NCBI GenBank assembly: GCA_943788165.1
Contig: CALSPF010000001.1
Coordinates: 248,001-312,000, forward strand
Direction: 5' to 3'
Length of the DNA stretch: 64,000 nt
From: an uncultured Flavobacteriaceae bacterium
GTDB lineage: Bacteria; Bacteroidota; Bacteroidia; Flavobacteriales; Flavobacteriaceae
Shown here: piece by piece, positions 25,106 through 33,581 of the stretch
Position numbering within the stretch: the first letter of the stretch is position 1
Layout: every line of letters begins with the position of its first letter
Notes under the pieces: generated by a model
What the model was told of the DNA's origin: nothing
Databases searched by the model: none
What the model saw: only the letters and a program-made list of their open reading frames with translations
Program-made: the position numbers and the translations under genes

Positions 25106-26085
25106 TAGACCAACAGATTACAGCCGCGAATATCACTAGCATCTAGTCTGCCCATTACTTCAAAAGTTCCGTCAGGAAAGGATCGACCTAGATCATCGGT
25201 AGCGATAAATGCACAAGATTCTTGGTTAGCGAGATCGATAATATTGAGCCGCCCAATTTTCCCTTCTTCTGTTGGGGCAAAAGGATCATTGATTTCGAAG
25301 GGAGTAACTCGCATCCAATTTGGACAGTGAAAACGTCCATCGCCTTTGGCATAGGCTTGCGAAAGTAATTCTGTCATTCCATATTCACTGTGAATAGCAG
25401 AAACACCAAATCCTTTTTGCAGTGTTTTGTGCAGTTCTTCGCGTGTCAATTCTTTTCGCCTTCCTTTAATTCCACCCGTATCCATCACTGTGGTGGAAGA
25501 TAAATTTAACGAATACTGTTCCGTGAAATCCAAGAGCGCAAAAGAAACACCAAGTAATAGAGTAGGTTGTTTTTGTTGTTCGAGTTCAAGTAAAATGGCA
25601 TTTAGTTTGGCCAAATCATCTAGATAAAAACCCGAATGTTCGTTTTTGCTTTGCGCAATAAGTGAATCCATCATGTAGATCAATGAGGAGCCTTCGCGTT
25701 CTAAATATGATGGGAGTAATGCTAGGATGGCCCAATCCTTTGGCTTTCCATAGAACTGTTCAAAGCAAGCCTGAAAGCTCGCTCGGTAATTACTTAAATC
25801 GGCCAAATGATGCTGGGCATTGATACTAGTGGTAGTGCCACTAGACGTAAATGTTTTGACGGGCTTTCCCTCAAACGATTGAATAGTATGACTTTTAAAA
25901 AAACGTGTGGGTAAATAGGGAACATCCTGCGCTCTCTGCACATCATTTGGGGCAATATTGATCAAATCGCAATACGAGCGATAAACCATATTATTGTTGT
26001 ATTGATGTTGGAAAGTAGCGACAACCTCGCGATCAAAATCAGCCGTAGAGGCAATTTCGAGGAAGGAAGGTGTGGACTTTTTCAT
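25102..26085 (-). CDS. LuxE-like acyl-protein synthetase / acyltransferase
   Basis: 327 aa. Resembles the LuxE/PF04443 family, relatives of ANL adenylating enzymes: PYLPTRFFKSH, KTFTSSGTTTS (phosphate-binding S-S-G-T-T-T-S), ILALLPSYLERE, MDTGGIKGRRKELTREEL, EYGMTELLSQAYA and DLGRSFPDGTFEVMGRLDASDIRGCNL. LuxE uses ATP to activate a fatty acid and load it on a Cys; in flavobacteria the gene stands alone without lux genes, so the acyl acceptor is unknown. An exact TAGCTTTG box (complement of 26090-26097) ends 4 nt before the ATG. Confidence 0.82.
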   Translation of the reverse strand: MKKSTPSFLEIASTADFDREVVATFQHQYNNNMVYRSYCDLINIAPNDVQRAQDVPYLPTRFFKSHTIQSFEGKPVKTFTSSGTTTSINAQHHLADLSNYRASFQACFEQFYGKPKDWAILALLPSYLEREGSSLIYMMDSLIAQSKNEHSGFYLDDLAKLNAILLELEQQKQPTLLLGVSFALLDFTEQYSLNLSSTTVMDTGGIKGRRKELTREELHKTLQKGFGVSAIHSEYGMTELLSQAYAKGDGRFHCPNWMRVTPFEINDPFAPTEEGKIGRLNIIDLANQESCAFIATDDLGRSFPDGTFEVMGRLDASDIRGCNLLVY

Positions 26086-26089
26086 GGAT

Positions 26090-26097
26090 CAAAGCTA
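26090..26097 (-). promoter_or_regulatory. -7 box 4 nt before the LuxE-like start
   Basis: The minus strand reads TAGCTTTG, an exact TAnnTTTG, with 4 nt to the ATG. It implies a leaderless or near-leaderless transcript. No -33 TTTG within 17-23 nt. Confidence 0.4.
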
Positions 26098-26208
26098 TAA
26101 AATTTTCCTCCAGATTAAGGTTATTTGGGGCAACAGTTTTTCATATTACCACTATGTTATCATATTGTTTCTTTTTTGATATCGAAAAAGCTTACCGCTA
26201 TTATTTAG

Positions 26209-26216
26209 TACATTTG
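26209..26216 (+). promoter_or_regulatory. -7 promoter box for the PhoB-like regulator
   Basis: TACATTTG (exact TAnnTTTG), ending 22 nt before the ATG at 26239. The nearest TTG (26176-26178) is 30 nt upstream, too far for a standard -33. Confidence 0.42.
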
Positions 26217-26238
26217 AGAGTAGGAAAAAATAGGCCGA

Positions 26239-26928
26239 ATGAAAAAAAGTAAAATCAAGATTCTTCTTGTCGATGATGAGCCAGATATTTTAGAAATACT
26301 ATCCTTTAACTTATCAAATGAAGGCTATCAGATTTTTACGGCAGAAAACGGAAAAGAAGCACTTGACGTTGCCGACAAACAGTTGCCAGATTTAATTATT
26401 TTAGATGTGATGATGCCTGTTATGGACGGAGTCGAAACCTGCGAGCGTCTCCGAATGGATAAACGATTCAAAGACACCCTGATTATGTTCTTGTCGGCAA
26501 GGGGTGAGGACTATTCTCAGGTAGCTGCCTTTGAATCAGGGGCAGATGATTATGTGACCAAACCCATTAAACCAAGAATACTTAATTCTAAAGTTAAAGC
26601 CATATTGCGTAGGTTTGTCAATGAAGATGCAAATGCAAACATTGTTGTTGGCGGCTTACAAATTAATGTTGATGAGTATACAGTTGTGAATAAAGGCAAA
26701 GAATTTGTCTTGCCACGAAAAGAATTTGAACTCCTTTACCTACTGGCATCTAAACCAGGGAAAGTGTTTAAACGAATAAAAATAATGGAAGCTGTTTGGG
26801 GAAGTGATGTTGTTGTTGGAGATCGAACTATTGATGTTCATATTCGTAAATTGCGTGAGAAAATTGGCGATGACATCCTCAAAACGGTCAAAGGAGTTGG
26901 TTATAAATTTGTCATTGAAAAAGAATAA
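26239..26928 (+). CDS. OmpR/PhoB-family response regulator
   Basis: 229 aa. Receiver domain 1-122 with the acidic pair VDDE (11-14), phospho-acceptor D56 (LIILDVMMP), Thr/Ser switch (FLSAR) and Lys (YVTKP). C-terminal winged helix 130-229 (EFELLYLLASKPGKVFKRIKIMEAVWG, then RTIDVHIRKLREKIG, the recognition helix). It pairs with the histidine kinase 11 nt downstream. Similar pairs in flavobacteria are annotated PhoB/PhoR-like, but no pst genes are nearby, so the signal is open. Confidence 0.94.
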   Translation: MKKSKIKILLVDDEPDILEILSFNLSNEGYQIFTAENGKEALDVADKQLPDLIILDVMMPVMDGVETCERLRMDKRFKDTLIMFLSARGEDYSQVAAFESGADDYVTKPIKPRILNSKVKAILRRFVNEDANANIVVGGLQINVDEYTVVNKGKEFVLPRKEFELLYLLASKPGKVFKRIKIMEAVWGSDVVVGDRTIDVHIRKLREKIGDDILKTVKGVGYKFVIEKE

Positions 26929-26939
26929 GACTACTTACC

Positions 26940-27989
26940 ATGAATAGACGTTACAGTACTGCAATTAAATTGTCCATTCTTATTATGGGTGTATTCAGTC
27001 TAATTATCGCTGGTTTCTTTTTCTTTTATACAGGAAGTTTCACCTTTTTGTTTGACGTTATTTATTATGCAATTGCGTGCCATATCGTTTTGTTCTTAGT
27101 TTCGTTTTTCATCATTCAAAAGTATATCGAAAGATTTGTTTACGCTAAGGTGGAAGCCATGTATCAAGACTTATTGCCCAAAGGGATTCCTTTGAGTGAA
27201 ACCTCCGTGCAAAAAGATGTCTGGTCGCTAACACAGCGTCTACAACAGTTCGCCAAAGACAGTAAGCTAGAGATTGAATTGCTCAAGGATAAAGAGAATT
27301 ATCGGAAAGAATTTATTGGGAATTTAGCCCATGAATTAAAGACCCCCCTTTTTATGGTGGAGAGCTATATTTTCACTCTTCTAGAAGGAGGCGTTAAAGA
27401 CAAAGAAACATGTAAAAAATATATCCAAAAAGCAGCCAATGGGGTAGATCGTCTGAGTTTTATCATCAAAGATTTAGATTTGATTACTCAATTTGAGACA
27501 GGAGTCACATCACTCGACATTGTTGAGTTTGATTTGGTTAAACTCATCTTTGAAATGGTCGAACTACTCGAATTAAAGGCCGCAAAGAAAGAAATAAACT
27601 TGGTGTGCAATTTAGATGTTAACAAGCCTATTTTGGTTGAAGCAGACAGAGAGCGGATTATACAAGTCTTGTCAAATCTGGTGGTTAATTCATTGAAATA
27701 TGGTGTTAAAAACGGAACTACAGAAATCGAGATAAACGAATTAACGAGTGAAAAAGTACTGTTGCGAATCATTGATAATGGAAAAGGAATTGGGAAGGAG
27801 CATCTTCCGCGTCTCTTTGAGCGTTTTTATCGAGTAGAGAAAACCCGTAACAGAAACGAAGGAGGATCTGGTTTGGGTCTAGCTATTGTCAAACATATCA
27901 TTGAAGCGCACAATGAGAAAGTGTATGTACAAAGCACGCCTAATGTTGGTTCGGAGTTTTCATTTACACTAGCGAAAGCAAAAGCCTAA
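26940..27989 (+). CDS. Two-component sensor histidine kinase (PhoR-like)
   Basis: 349 aa. Two membrane helices (about 10-30 and 37-60) with almost no periplasmic loop, so the stimulus is probably sensed in the membrane or by a partner. Linker, HisKA with phospho-acceptor H131 (FIGNLAHELKTPL), then HATPase_c with an N box (VVNSLKYG), DNGKGIGKEHL (G1), FERFYRVEKTRN (F box) and GGSGLGLAIVKHI (G2). Co-transcribed with the regulator just upstream. All catalytic boxes are intact. Confidence 0.94.
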   Translation: MNRRYSTAIKLSILIMGVFSLIIAGFFFFYTGSFTFLFDVIYYAIACHIVLFLVSFFIIQKYIERFVYAKVEAMYQDLLPKGIPLSETSVQKDVWSLTQRLQQFAKDSKLEIELLKDKENYRKEFIGNLAHELKTPLFMVESYIFTLLEGGVKDKETCKKYIQKAANGVDRLSFIIKDLDLITQFETGVTSLDIVEFDLVKLIFEMVELLELKAAKKEINLVCNLDVNKPILVEADRERIIQVLSNLVVNSLKYGVKNGTTEIEINELTSEKVLLRIIDNGKGIGKEHLPRLFERFYRVEKTRNRNEGGSGLGLAIVKHIIEAHNEKVYVQSTPNVGSEFSFTLAKAKA

Positions 27990-28009
27990 ATTCTTGTGTA
28001 AATTTTAAG

Positions 28010-28017
28010 TAGTTTTG
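28010..28017 (+). promoter_or_regulatory. -7 promoter box for trmB
   Basis: TAGTTTTG (exact TAnnTTTG), ending 16 nt before the GTG start of trmB. A TTG at 27994-27996 is 13 nt upstream, shorter than the usual spacer. Confidence 0.4.
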
Positions 28018-28033
28018 CAACAAAAGCACAACG

Positions 28034-28729
28034 GTGGGAAGTAAAAATAAACTCAAACGATTTAATCAAAATTCAACCTTTTCAAATGTGATCCAGCCCA
28101 CTCGGGAGGAAATCACCGAGACTGAATTTGTGTACAAGGGCAAATGGCGAAAAGATTTTTTTAAAAATGACAAGCCCATTGTTCTTGAGTTAGGTTGTGG
28201 AAAAGGAGAGTATTCGGTGTATTTGGCCCAAAATTATCCAGACAAAAACTTCCTAGGAATTGACGTTAAAGGAGCGCGTTTTTGGTTTGGTGCAAAAGAA
28301 GCTCTTGAATTGGGTTTGGAAAATGTTGGTTTTTTGCGCACCCAAATAGAACTTCTTGATTTAGTCTTTGATGAGAATGAAGTCGACGAAATTTGGATTA
28401 CCTTCCCCGATCCTCAAATCAAGTTCAAGCGAACAAAACACCGCCTCACAAATCCTGCTTTTTTAGACCGCTATCAAACCGTTCTGCAGCCAGATGGGAA
28501 GGTACACTTGAAAACAGATAGTGAATTTTTATACGGCTATACCCTTGGCTTGTTAGAAGGGAAAGGCTGGGAGGTTGACTACGCACATCATGATGTTTAT
28601 GGAAATGCGTATTCACCAAAACATGTAACCGCAATACAAACCCACTATGAGCGTTTGTTTATGGCGAAGGACAAACTGATTACCTACTTAACGTTTCGTT
28701 TCCCCAATGGCAAAAAAAGACAAAACTAA
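28034..28729 (+). CDS. trmB: tRNA (guanine(46)-N7)-methyltransferase
   Basis: 231 aa from a GTG start. SAM-binding LELGCGKGEYSVYLA, then FLGIDVKGARFWFGAKEA, and EIWITFPDPQIKFKRTKHRL, the TrmB signature (FPDPW-x-K-x-R-H-x-K-R-R type). It methylates G46 of tRNA. The last 23 nt overlap the start of the alkyltransferase-like gene, so they are likely translated together. Confidence 0.95.
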   Translation: MGSKNKLKRFNQNSTFSNVIQPTREEITETEFVYKGKWRKDFFKNDKPIVLELGCGKGEYSVYLAQNYPDKNFLGIDVKGARFWFGAKEALELGLENVGFLRTQIELLDLVFDENEVDEIWITFPDPQIKFKRTKHRLTNPAFLDRYQTVLQPDGKVHLKTDSEFLYGYTLGLLEGKGWEVDYAHHDVYGNAYSPKHVTAIQTHYERLFMAKDKLITYLTFRFPNGKKRQN

Positions 28730-29045
28730 TTTTTTCGAAAAAGTATACGCAATTGCCCGCCAAATCCCCGAAGGGAGAATTACTTCATATGGTGCTATCG
28801 CAAAGTGTATTGGCTCTCCACAAAGTGCTCGCATGGTGGGCTGGGCAATGAATGCCTCTCATAACCAAGAAGATGTGCCTGCGCATAGAGTGGTAAACCG
28901 CAAAGGATTACTGACGGGGAAGCATCATTTTGAAGGAACAAACCTCATGCAACAATTGCTCGAAAACGAGGGTATCGTTGTCATTGAAAACCAAATTCAA
29001 AACTTTGAAGAAATCTTTTGGGATCCTAGCAGCATCAAAAGCTAA
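28707..29045 (+). CDS. Alkyltransferase-like protein (MGMT family without the active Cys)
   Basis: 112 aa, equal to the DNA-binding domain of O6-alkylguanine methyltransferases: YAIARQIPEGRITSYGAIAK (helix-turn-helix), SARMVGWAMNAS, VPAHRVVNRKGLLTG. The catalytic PCHR is PAHR here (Ala at residue 59, GCG at 28881-28883), so it cannot accept alkyl groups. Alkyltransferase-like proteins bind O6-alkylguanine and hand it to nucleotide-excision repair; those known mostly have Trp or Ala at this position. Function inferred from family. Overlaps trmB by 23 nt. Confidence 0.87.
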   Translation: MAKKDKTNFFEKVYAIARQIPEGRITSYGAIAKCIGSPQSARMVGWAMNASHNQEDVPAHRVVNRKGLLTGKHHFEGTNLMQQLLENEGIVVIENQIQNFEEIFWDPSSIKS

Positions 29046-29085
29046 AGCTTTAACGGTCAAACTTTTTTAGTCCACATCTTCCCTG

Positions 29086-29093
29086 TATATTTG
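29086..29093 (+). promoter_or_regulatory. -7 promoter box for the mrp-nifU-ferredoxin operon
   Basis: TATATTTG (exact TAnnTTTG), ending 27 nt before the ATG of the Mrp gene. No clear -33 TTG in the expected place. Confidence 0.42.
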
Positions 29094-29120
29094 TAATTTA
29101 GAATCAGTTTAAAAAAGTAA

Positions 29121-30248
29121 ATGAATCTAGCTAAACAAGACATTCAACAAGCATTGACGACCATTTCCTTACCTGGAGACGGGAAAAACTTAATGGAAAG
29201 CGGTGCGGTCAAAAATATAATTGTCTTTGGAGATGAGGTAGTCATTGATTTGACTCTAAGTAATCCAAGTCTACAGGCCCGCAAAAAAGTCGAAGTAGAA
29301 ATACTGAAATGCATTCATAAAGAAGTGCACCCAAAGGCAAAAATTAAAATTAATGTAACCGTTGAAGCACCTGCCAAAACAGAAACTATTAAAGGGAATC
29401 CCATTCCGGGAATCGATAATATAATTGCAATTTCATCTGGAAAAGGTGGTGTTGGGAAATCAACTGTTACCTCTAACATTGCCGTTACACTAGCTCAAAT
29501 GGGGTTCAGCGTTGGGATATTAGATGCAGATATTTATGGGCCATCTATTCCAACAATGTTGGACATGGAAGGCGCACGACCATTGTCAATCAACGTTGAC
29601 GGTGCTTCCAAAATGGAGCCCATTGAAAATTATGGCGTAAAAGTACTCTCCATCGGTTTCTTTACCCAACCTGACCAAGCGGTTATTTGGCGCGGTCCCA
29701 TGGCTGCAAAAGCATTGAATCAAATGATTTTTGATGCAGCATGGGGAAAACTCGATTTCTTGTTGATCGACTTGCCTCCCGGAACAGGTGATATCCATCT
29801 AAGTATCGTGCAATCACTTCCCATTAACGGAGCTGTTGTGGTGTCTACACCGCAAAATGTTGCTTTGGCAGATGCCCGCAAAGGAATTGCTATGTTCCAA
29901 CAAGAGAACATCAATGTTCCCGTTTTAGGCGTAGTAGAAAACATGGCTTACTTTACACCAGAAGAATTGCCCAACAATAAATACTACCTCTTTGGACAAG
30001 AGGGAGCAAAAAATTTAGCTGAAGATAAAGAGGTTCCTTTTCTAGGAGAGGTGCCCATTGTCCAAAGTATACGCGAAGCGGGTGATGTAGGTCGTCCTGC
30101 CGCTCTTCAAAACAATACTTTGGTATCACAAGCTTTCGAAGAAATTACCCGAAATACCGTTTCAGGGCTAATGAAAAGAAACGATCATTTACCCCCAACA
30201 CAGGCGGTAAAAATAACCACCATGGCCGGATGTTCGGCAGTGAAATAG
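29121..30248 (+). CDS. mrp: Mrp/NBP35-family Fe-S cluster carrier ATPase
   Basis: 375 aa. N-terminal MIP18/DUF59 domain (1-85), then the deviant Walker A GKGGVGKS at 108-115, the ILDADIYGPSIPTML switch I region and LLIDLPPGTGDIHLS (Walker B, a clear Mrp mark). ApbC/Mrp proteins bind and transfer [4Fe-4S] clusters in an ATP-dependent way. Next to a NifU-like scaffold and a ferredoxin, which supports the Fe-S assembly role. First gene of the operon. Confidence 0.94.
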   Translation: MNLAKQDIQQALTTISLPGDGKNLMESGAVKNIIVFGDEVVIDLTLSNPSLQARKKVEVEILKCIHKEVHPKAKIKINVTVEAPAKTETIKGNPIPGIDNIIAISSGKGGVGKSTVTSNIAVTLAQMGFSVGILDADIYGPSIPTMLDMEGARPLSINVDGASKMEPIENYGVKVLSIGFFTQPDQAVIWRGPMAAKALNQMIFDAAWGKLDFLLIDLPPGTGDIHLSIVQSLPINGAVVVSTPQNVALADARKGIAMFQQENINVPVLGVVENMAYFTPEELPNNKYYLFGQEGAKNLAEDKEVPFLGEVPIVQSIREAGDVGRPAALQNNTLVSQAFEEITRNTVSGLMKRNDHLPPTQAVKITTMAGCSAVK

Positions 30249-30262
30249 TAAAGCTAAATTCA

Positions 30263-30496
30263 ATGGAATTAAGAGATAAAATATTACTGGCCTTAGATGA
30301 AATTCGACCTTTTTTAGAAGCAGATGGTGGAGACATTGCCCTGATTGATATTGTAGAAGATAAAATTGTAAAAGTCCAGCTTCAAGGGGCTTGCGCAGGT
30401 TGTTCTGTCAATCAAATGACGTTAAAGTCGGGTGTTGAAATGACCATTAAAAAGCATGCTCCAGAAATTGAAGAAGTTATTAATTTAGATACCTAG
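30263..30496 (+). CDS. NifU-like C-terminal-domain Fe-S scaffold
   Basis: 77 aa from ATG 30263; an earlier start at 30230 would overlap the mrp stop and adds unrelated residues. Contains the NifU-C motif GACAGCSVNQMTLKSGVE with cysteines C44 and C47 and DGGDIAL near the start. Such Nfu proteins hold a [4Fe-4S] cluster between two subunits and pass it to client enzymes. Located 14 nt after mrp and 3 nt before the ferredoxin. Confidence 0.92.
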   Translation: MELRDKILLALDEIRPFLEADGGDIALIDIVEDKIVKVQLQGACAGCSVNQMTLKSGVEMTIKKHAPEIEEVINLDT

Positions 30497-30499
30497 TGA

Positions 30500-30823
30500 T
30501 TGGAAGATATTACCATCACCGTTATTGATAGAGATGGCGAAAAGCATAAATTACTTGCTCCAACAGACATGGCCATGAATATTATGGAAGTCTGCAAAGC
30601 ATATGAGTTGCCTGTTGAAGGTACTTGTGGAGGAATTGCTTTATGTGCTTCCTGTCAATGTTATGTTCTATCTGATCACGTCTTGGATGAAAAATCAGAC
30701 GATGAAGAAGCCATGCTAGCCGAAGCATTCAATGTTCAAGCATCAAGCCGATTGGGGTGTCAAATACACATAACCGAATCGCTAGACGGATTAGAAATTG
30801 AATTAGCTCCAGAAGAAGACTAA
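30500..30823 (+). CDS. [2Fe-2S] ferredoxin
   Basis: 107 aa from a TTG start (the first in-frame ATG, at codon 24, would lose the first strands). Cluster motif GTCGGIALCASCQCY: C43, C49, C52, with the fourth ligand C87 (SRLGCQIHI). Adrenodoxin-like layout. Serves electron transfer, most likely in Fe-S assembly given the mrp and nifU genes upstream. The TTG start is inferred from similarity of MEDITITV to other ferredoxins and from spacing. Confidence 0.92.
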   Translation: MEDITITVIDRDGEKHKLLAPTDMAMNIMEVCKAYELPVEGTCGGIALCASCQCYVLSDHVLDEKSDDEEAMLAEAFNVQASSRLGCQIHITESLDGLEIELAPEED

Positions 30824-30860
30824 CTTCTTTGTATATTTAGTTTTTAATTTAGTTTATTCA

Positions 30861-32237
30861 ATGAAAAAAATAGTCCTTTTCTTGTTCAGCTTAGCCTTGT
30901 TTAGCTGTCAGCAATCCGTTTCAACTACTGAAGTAAAACCCATGACGCCAATCACAAACCAAAATATAGCGCAGGGTGTTCTGTATGAAGTCAATATTCG
31001 TCAATTTACCAATGAAGGGACTTTTAATGCCTTTGCAAAGGAGCTTCCAAAAGTAAAAGAACTAGGAGTGAATATACTCTGGTTTATGCCAACTTTCCCT
31101 ATTTCAACTACAAAAAGCAAGGGTCCTTTGGGAAGCTATTATGCTGTTTCAGACTTTAAGGGCGTTAACCCAGAATACGGTTCTTTAGAAGACCTAAAAG
31201 CCTTGGTTGACAAAGCACATGACATGGGGATGTATGTTATTTTTGACTGGGTTCCGGGCCATACAGGCTGGGATCATGTTTGGATAAAAGAACACCCAGA
31301 GTTTTATTTGAAAAATGAGGCTGGTGAAATCATCGATCCTATAGATCCCCGTACAGGCGAATCTTTTGGTTGGACAGATGTTGCTGATTTAGATTATGAT
31401 AATCCTGCCATGCGTGAGGCCATGAAAAAGGCCATGTTGTATTGGATCAAAGAAGTAGATATTGATGGCTATCGTGTTGATCAGGCCTATGCCGTCCCAA
31501 TGGATTTTTATGAAGACACCTTTGCAGCAATTCGAGCAATTAAACCAGTTTTCTTACTTGGAGAAACGGATGCAAATCATCCTGGCGGATTTGAACATTT
31601 AAAAAACTTTGATGCATCCTATGATTTTCCAGGACATCATTTGACCAAAGAAATTGCCCACGGAAAAAATACATTAGTAGACTATCATGAGCACCGCGAA
31701 AACTTTATTAACAAACACGATCCATCACATTTTCTTTTAAACTTTGTGAGCTCGCACGATGAAAATGCATGGGCTGGTACTGTTGATGAAATATACGGAG
31801 ATGCCAGTCATGCCATGATGGCATTGAATTATTTGGCGCCCGGATTGCCGTTTTTGTACAGTGGGGTTGAATATGACCTAAACAAACGCCTACTCTTTTT
31901 TGAGAAAGACAGTTTCCCTCGTGCTGCAGGCGAAACCTTTCAACTGCTAAAACAGCTAGGTGAATTGAAGCAAACTCATCCCTCCCTAAATGCAGGAAAA
32001 GAAGCGGGTAAATTAACACAAATAGACACCTCTTTGGGAGACAAAGTATTGGCTTTTGAACGTACAAAAGCAGGAGATACCATTGTCTTTATGGCTAATC
32101 TATCTAAGGATCACATAGGTTTTACTTCGCCCTACAACGGTCGTTTTAAGCGCTATCAAGACAATAAGTCCAAGCGTCTGTCTTTTTCCTATGAGTACAG
32201 AATGAAACCATGGGAATTCTGGATCTTAAAAAAATAA
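30861..32237 (+). CDS. Alpha-amylase family (GH13) lipoprotein
   Basis: 458 aa. Lipoprotein signal (FSLALFSC, Cys at 16). A GH13 barrel with all three acids: nucleophile D207 (DGYRVDQAY), acid/base E235 (LLGETDAN) and D300 (NFVSSHDENAW), plus FDWVPGHTGWDH (conserved region I, N/H position). A C-terminal all-beta domain follows (about 380-458). It hydrolyses alpha-1,4-linked glucans or shorter maltodextrins, probably on the cell surface or in the periplasm. No SusCD neighbours, so it is not part of a polysaccharide-utilisation locus here. Confidence 0.9.
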   Translation: MKKIVLFLFSLALFSCQQSVSTTEVKPMTPITNQNIAQGVLYEVNIRQFTNEGTFNAFAKELPKVKELGVNILWFMPTFPISTTKSKGPLGSYYAVSDFKGVNPEYGSLEDLKALVDKAHDMGMYVIFDWVPGHTGWDHVWIKEHPEFYLKNEAGEIIDPIDPRTGESFGWTDVADLDYDNPAMREAMKKAMLYWIKEVDIDGYRVDQAYAVPMDFYEDTFAAIRAIKPVFLLGETDANHPGGFEHLKNFDASYDFPGHHLTKEIAHGKNTLVDYHEHRENFINKHDPSHFLLNFVSSHDENAWAGTVDEIYGDASHAMMALNYLAPGLPFLYSGVEYDLNKRLLFFEKDSFPRAAGETFQLLKQLGELKQTHPSLNAGKEAGKLTQIDTSLGDKVLAFERTKAGDTIVFMANLSKDHIGFTSPYNGRFKRYQDNKSKRLSFSYEYRMKPWEFWILKK

Positions 32238-32240
32238 TAC

Positions 32241-33011
32241 ATGAAACATGCAACTTCCGTTAAGCCTTTAATTTATATGTTGTTATTGTCATTGCTTTCC
32301 TGTACTTCTGCGACTCAGCCCCTTGTGGTTGGGCACCGTGGGGCACGTGGACATGTTGCCGAAAACACGGTTGCCTCTATAAAGAAAGCGATGGAGCTAG
32401 GTGTTGATGGAATAGAGATTGATGTTTTTCTTTGTGCCTCGGGAGAATTAGTTGTTTTTCACGATAAAACCCTCGAGAAGCTGACTGATGCTGAAGGGTA
32501 CATAGAATCGTTAACCCTTGATTCTATCCAGAAAATAACCGTTTTAGGTCGTGAGCCCATTCCAACACTCGACGAGGTGTTGGATGTGATTAATGGAGCA
32601 GTTACATTAAACATTGAACTCAAGGGATCCCAAACGGCTAAGCCCACCGCTGCTTTATTAAAAAAGTATTTTGATCAAGGGAAACTGGTTCCCGAGGATG
32701 TGTTTATTTCTAGTTTTGATTGGATTGAATTAAAGTTGTTTTATGCAGCAACTCAAACTCAAGTTGTGAGAATTGCTGTTCTCACAGAAGATGAACCTTT
32801 GGATGCTATTCCAATTGCCAAGGGGCTAAATGCTTTTGCCATAAACCCTGACTTTAGGAGTTTAACCAAAAAAAACGTAAAGAAAATCCATCAAGCAAAT
32901 CTTGCTATTTATACTTGGACGGTAAATGAACCAGAAGATATTCAGCGCATGAAAGCCTTAGGGGTAGATGCCATTATTACCGATTATCCAGAGCGGATTT
33001 ACCCGCAATAA
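32241..33011 (+). CDS. Glycerophosphodiester phosphodiesterase (lipoprotein)
   Basis: 256 aa. Signal with lipobox LLSC (residue 21), then the GDPD signature VVGHRGARGHVAENT, IEIDVFLCASGELVVFHD (Glu/Asp metal ligands and His) and IELKG, finishing with IYTWTVNEPEDIQRMKALGVDAIITDYPE. It cleaves glycerophosphodiesters into glycerol-3-phosphate and an alcohol, recycling phospholipid head groups. Starts 3 nt after the amylase stop, so probably co-transcribed. Confidence 0.92.
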   Translation: MKHATSVKPLIYMLLLSLLSCTSATQPLVVGHRGARGHVAENTVASIKKAMELGVDGIEIDVFLCASGELVVFHDKTLEKLTDAEGYIESLTLDSIQKITVLGREPIPTLDEVLDVINGAVTLNIELKGSQTAKPTAALLKKYFDQGKLVPEDVFISSFDWIELKLFYAATQTQVVRIAVLTEDEPLDAIPIAKGLNAFAINPDFRSLTKKNVKKIHQANLAIYTWTVNEPEDIQRMKALGVDAIITDYPERIYPQ

Positions 33012-33022
33012 GTATAATTCCC

Positions 33023-33505
33023 TTAATTAAAGTAGACTATTCCAAGGTTTAGTAGGCTGGCATAGCACACCCATGCCAAATAAGGATAAAGCAGGTATGC
33101 GGCAGTTCTTTCCACAATCAAAAACCAGTGGATGGTTCGAACAATTAGAAAGATCAAAAGTGCGATGACCAACAATGCAATGATTGGACTTTTTAATCCG
33201 AAAAAGACAATGCTCCACAATGCATTGACAATAAGCTGTGCAGCAAAATGAAATAGGGCCGTTTTCACCCATCGGTGATGACTTCCTTTTGACCAAATCC
33301 ATCCAGCAGCTATTCCCATTAAAATATAAAGGGTGGTCCAAACAGGACCAAAAAGCCAATTGGGAGGGGTGAAAAAAGGTTTCTCTAAGCCAGCATACCA
33401 GACTGGAATTGCAGCTTGGGTTATAAAACCAGAAACCCCACCAATGGTCAGACATAGGCTTGTCGCAACAGTAACTCCCAAAACAATTTTGGTTTTTCGT
33501 TTCAT
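33023..33505 (-). CDS. tspO: TspO/MBR-family membrane protein
   Basis: 160 aa from ATG 33505; the longer frame to 33658 adds an unlikely N-terminus that would overlap the mvaD gene. Five helices with GGVSGFITQAAIPVWYAGLEKPFFTPPNWLFGPVWTTLY split across the first turn; W-Y-x-x-L-x-K-P-x-x-x-P-P-x-x-x-F is the TspO signature. Homologues bind porphyrins, heme or isoprenoids and respond to oxygen and stress; the bacterial role varies. It ends 11 nt from the GDPD stop (convergent) and is divergent from mvaD. Confidence 0.92.
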   Translation of the reverse strand: MKRKTKIVLGVTVATSLCLTIGGVSGFITQAAIPVWYAGLEKPFFTPPNWLFGPVWTTLYILMGIAAGWIWSKGSHHRWVKTALFHFAAQLIVNALWSIVFFGLKSPIIALLVIALLIFLIVRTIHWFLIVERTAAYLLYPYLAWVCYASLLNLGIVYFN

Positions 33506-33567
33506 TAAGTAGGATCTTGTAGCAAGATAGTGAATATATTTCGGGCTGAAATTGCCATTGAAAATGG

Positions 33568-33575
33568 TATCTTTG
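33568..33575 (+). promoter_or_regulatory. -7 box 6 nt before mvaD
   Basis: TATCTTTG (exact TAnnTTTG) ends 6 nt before the ATG at 33582, which would give a leaderless or near-leaderless mRNA. A TTG at 33552-33554 is 13 nt upstream. Confidence 0.4.
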
Positions 33576-33581
33576 CCTAGT

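Noticed and set aside
30861-33011. Polysaccharide-utilisation locus around the GH13 amylase
   Set aside because: No SusC, SusD or SusE/F genes nearby; the neighbours are a GDPD and Fe-S genes.
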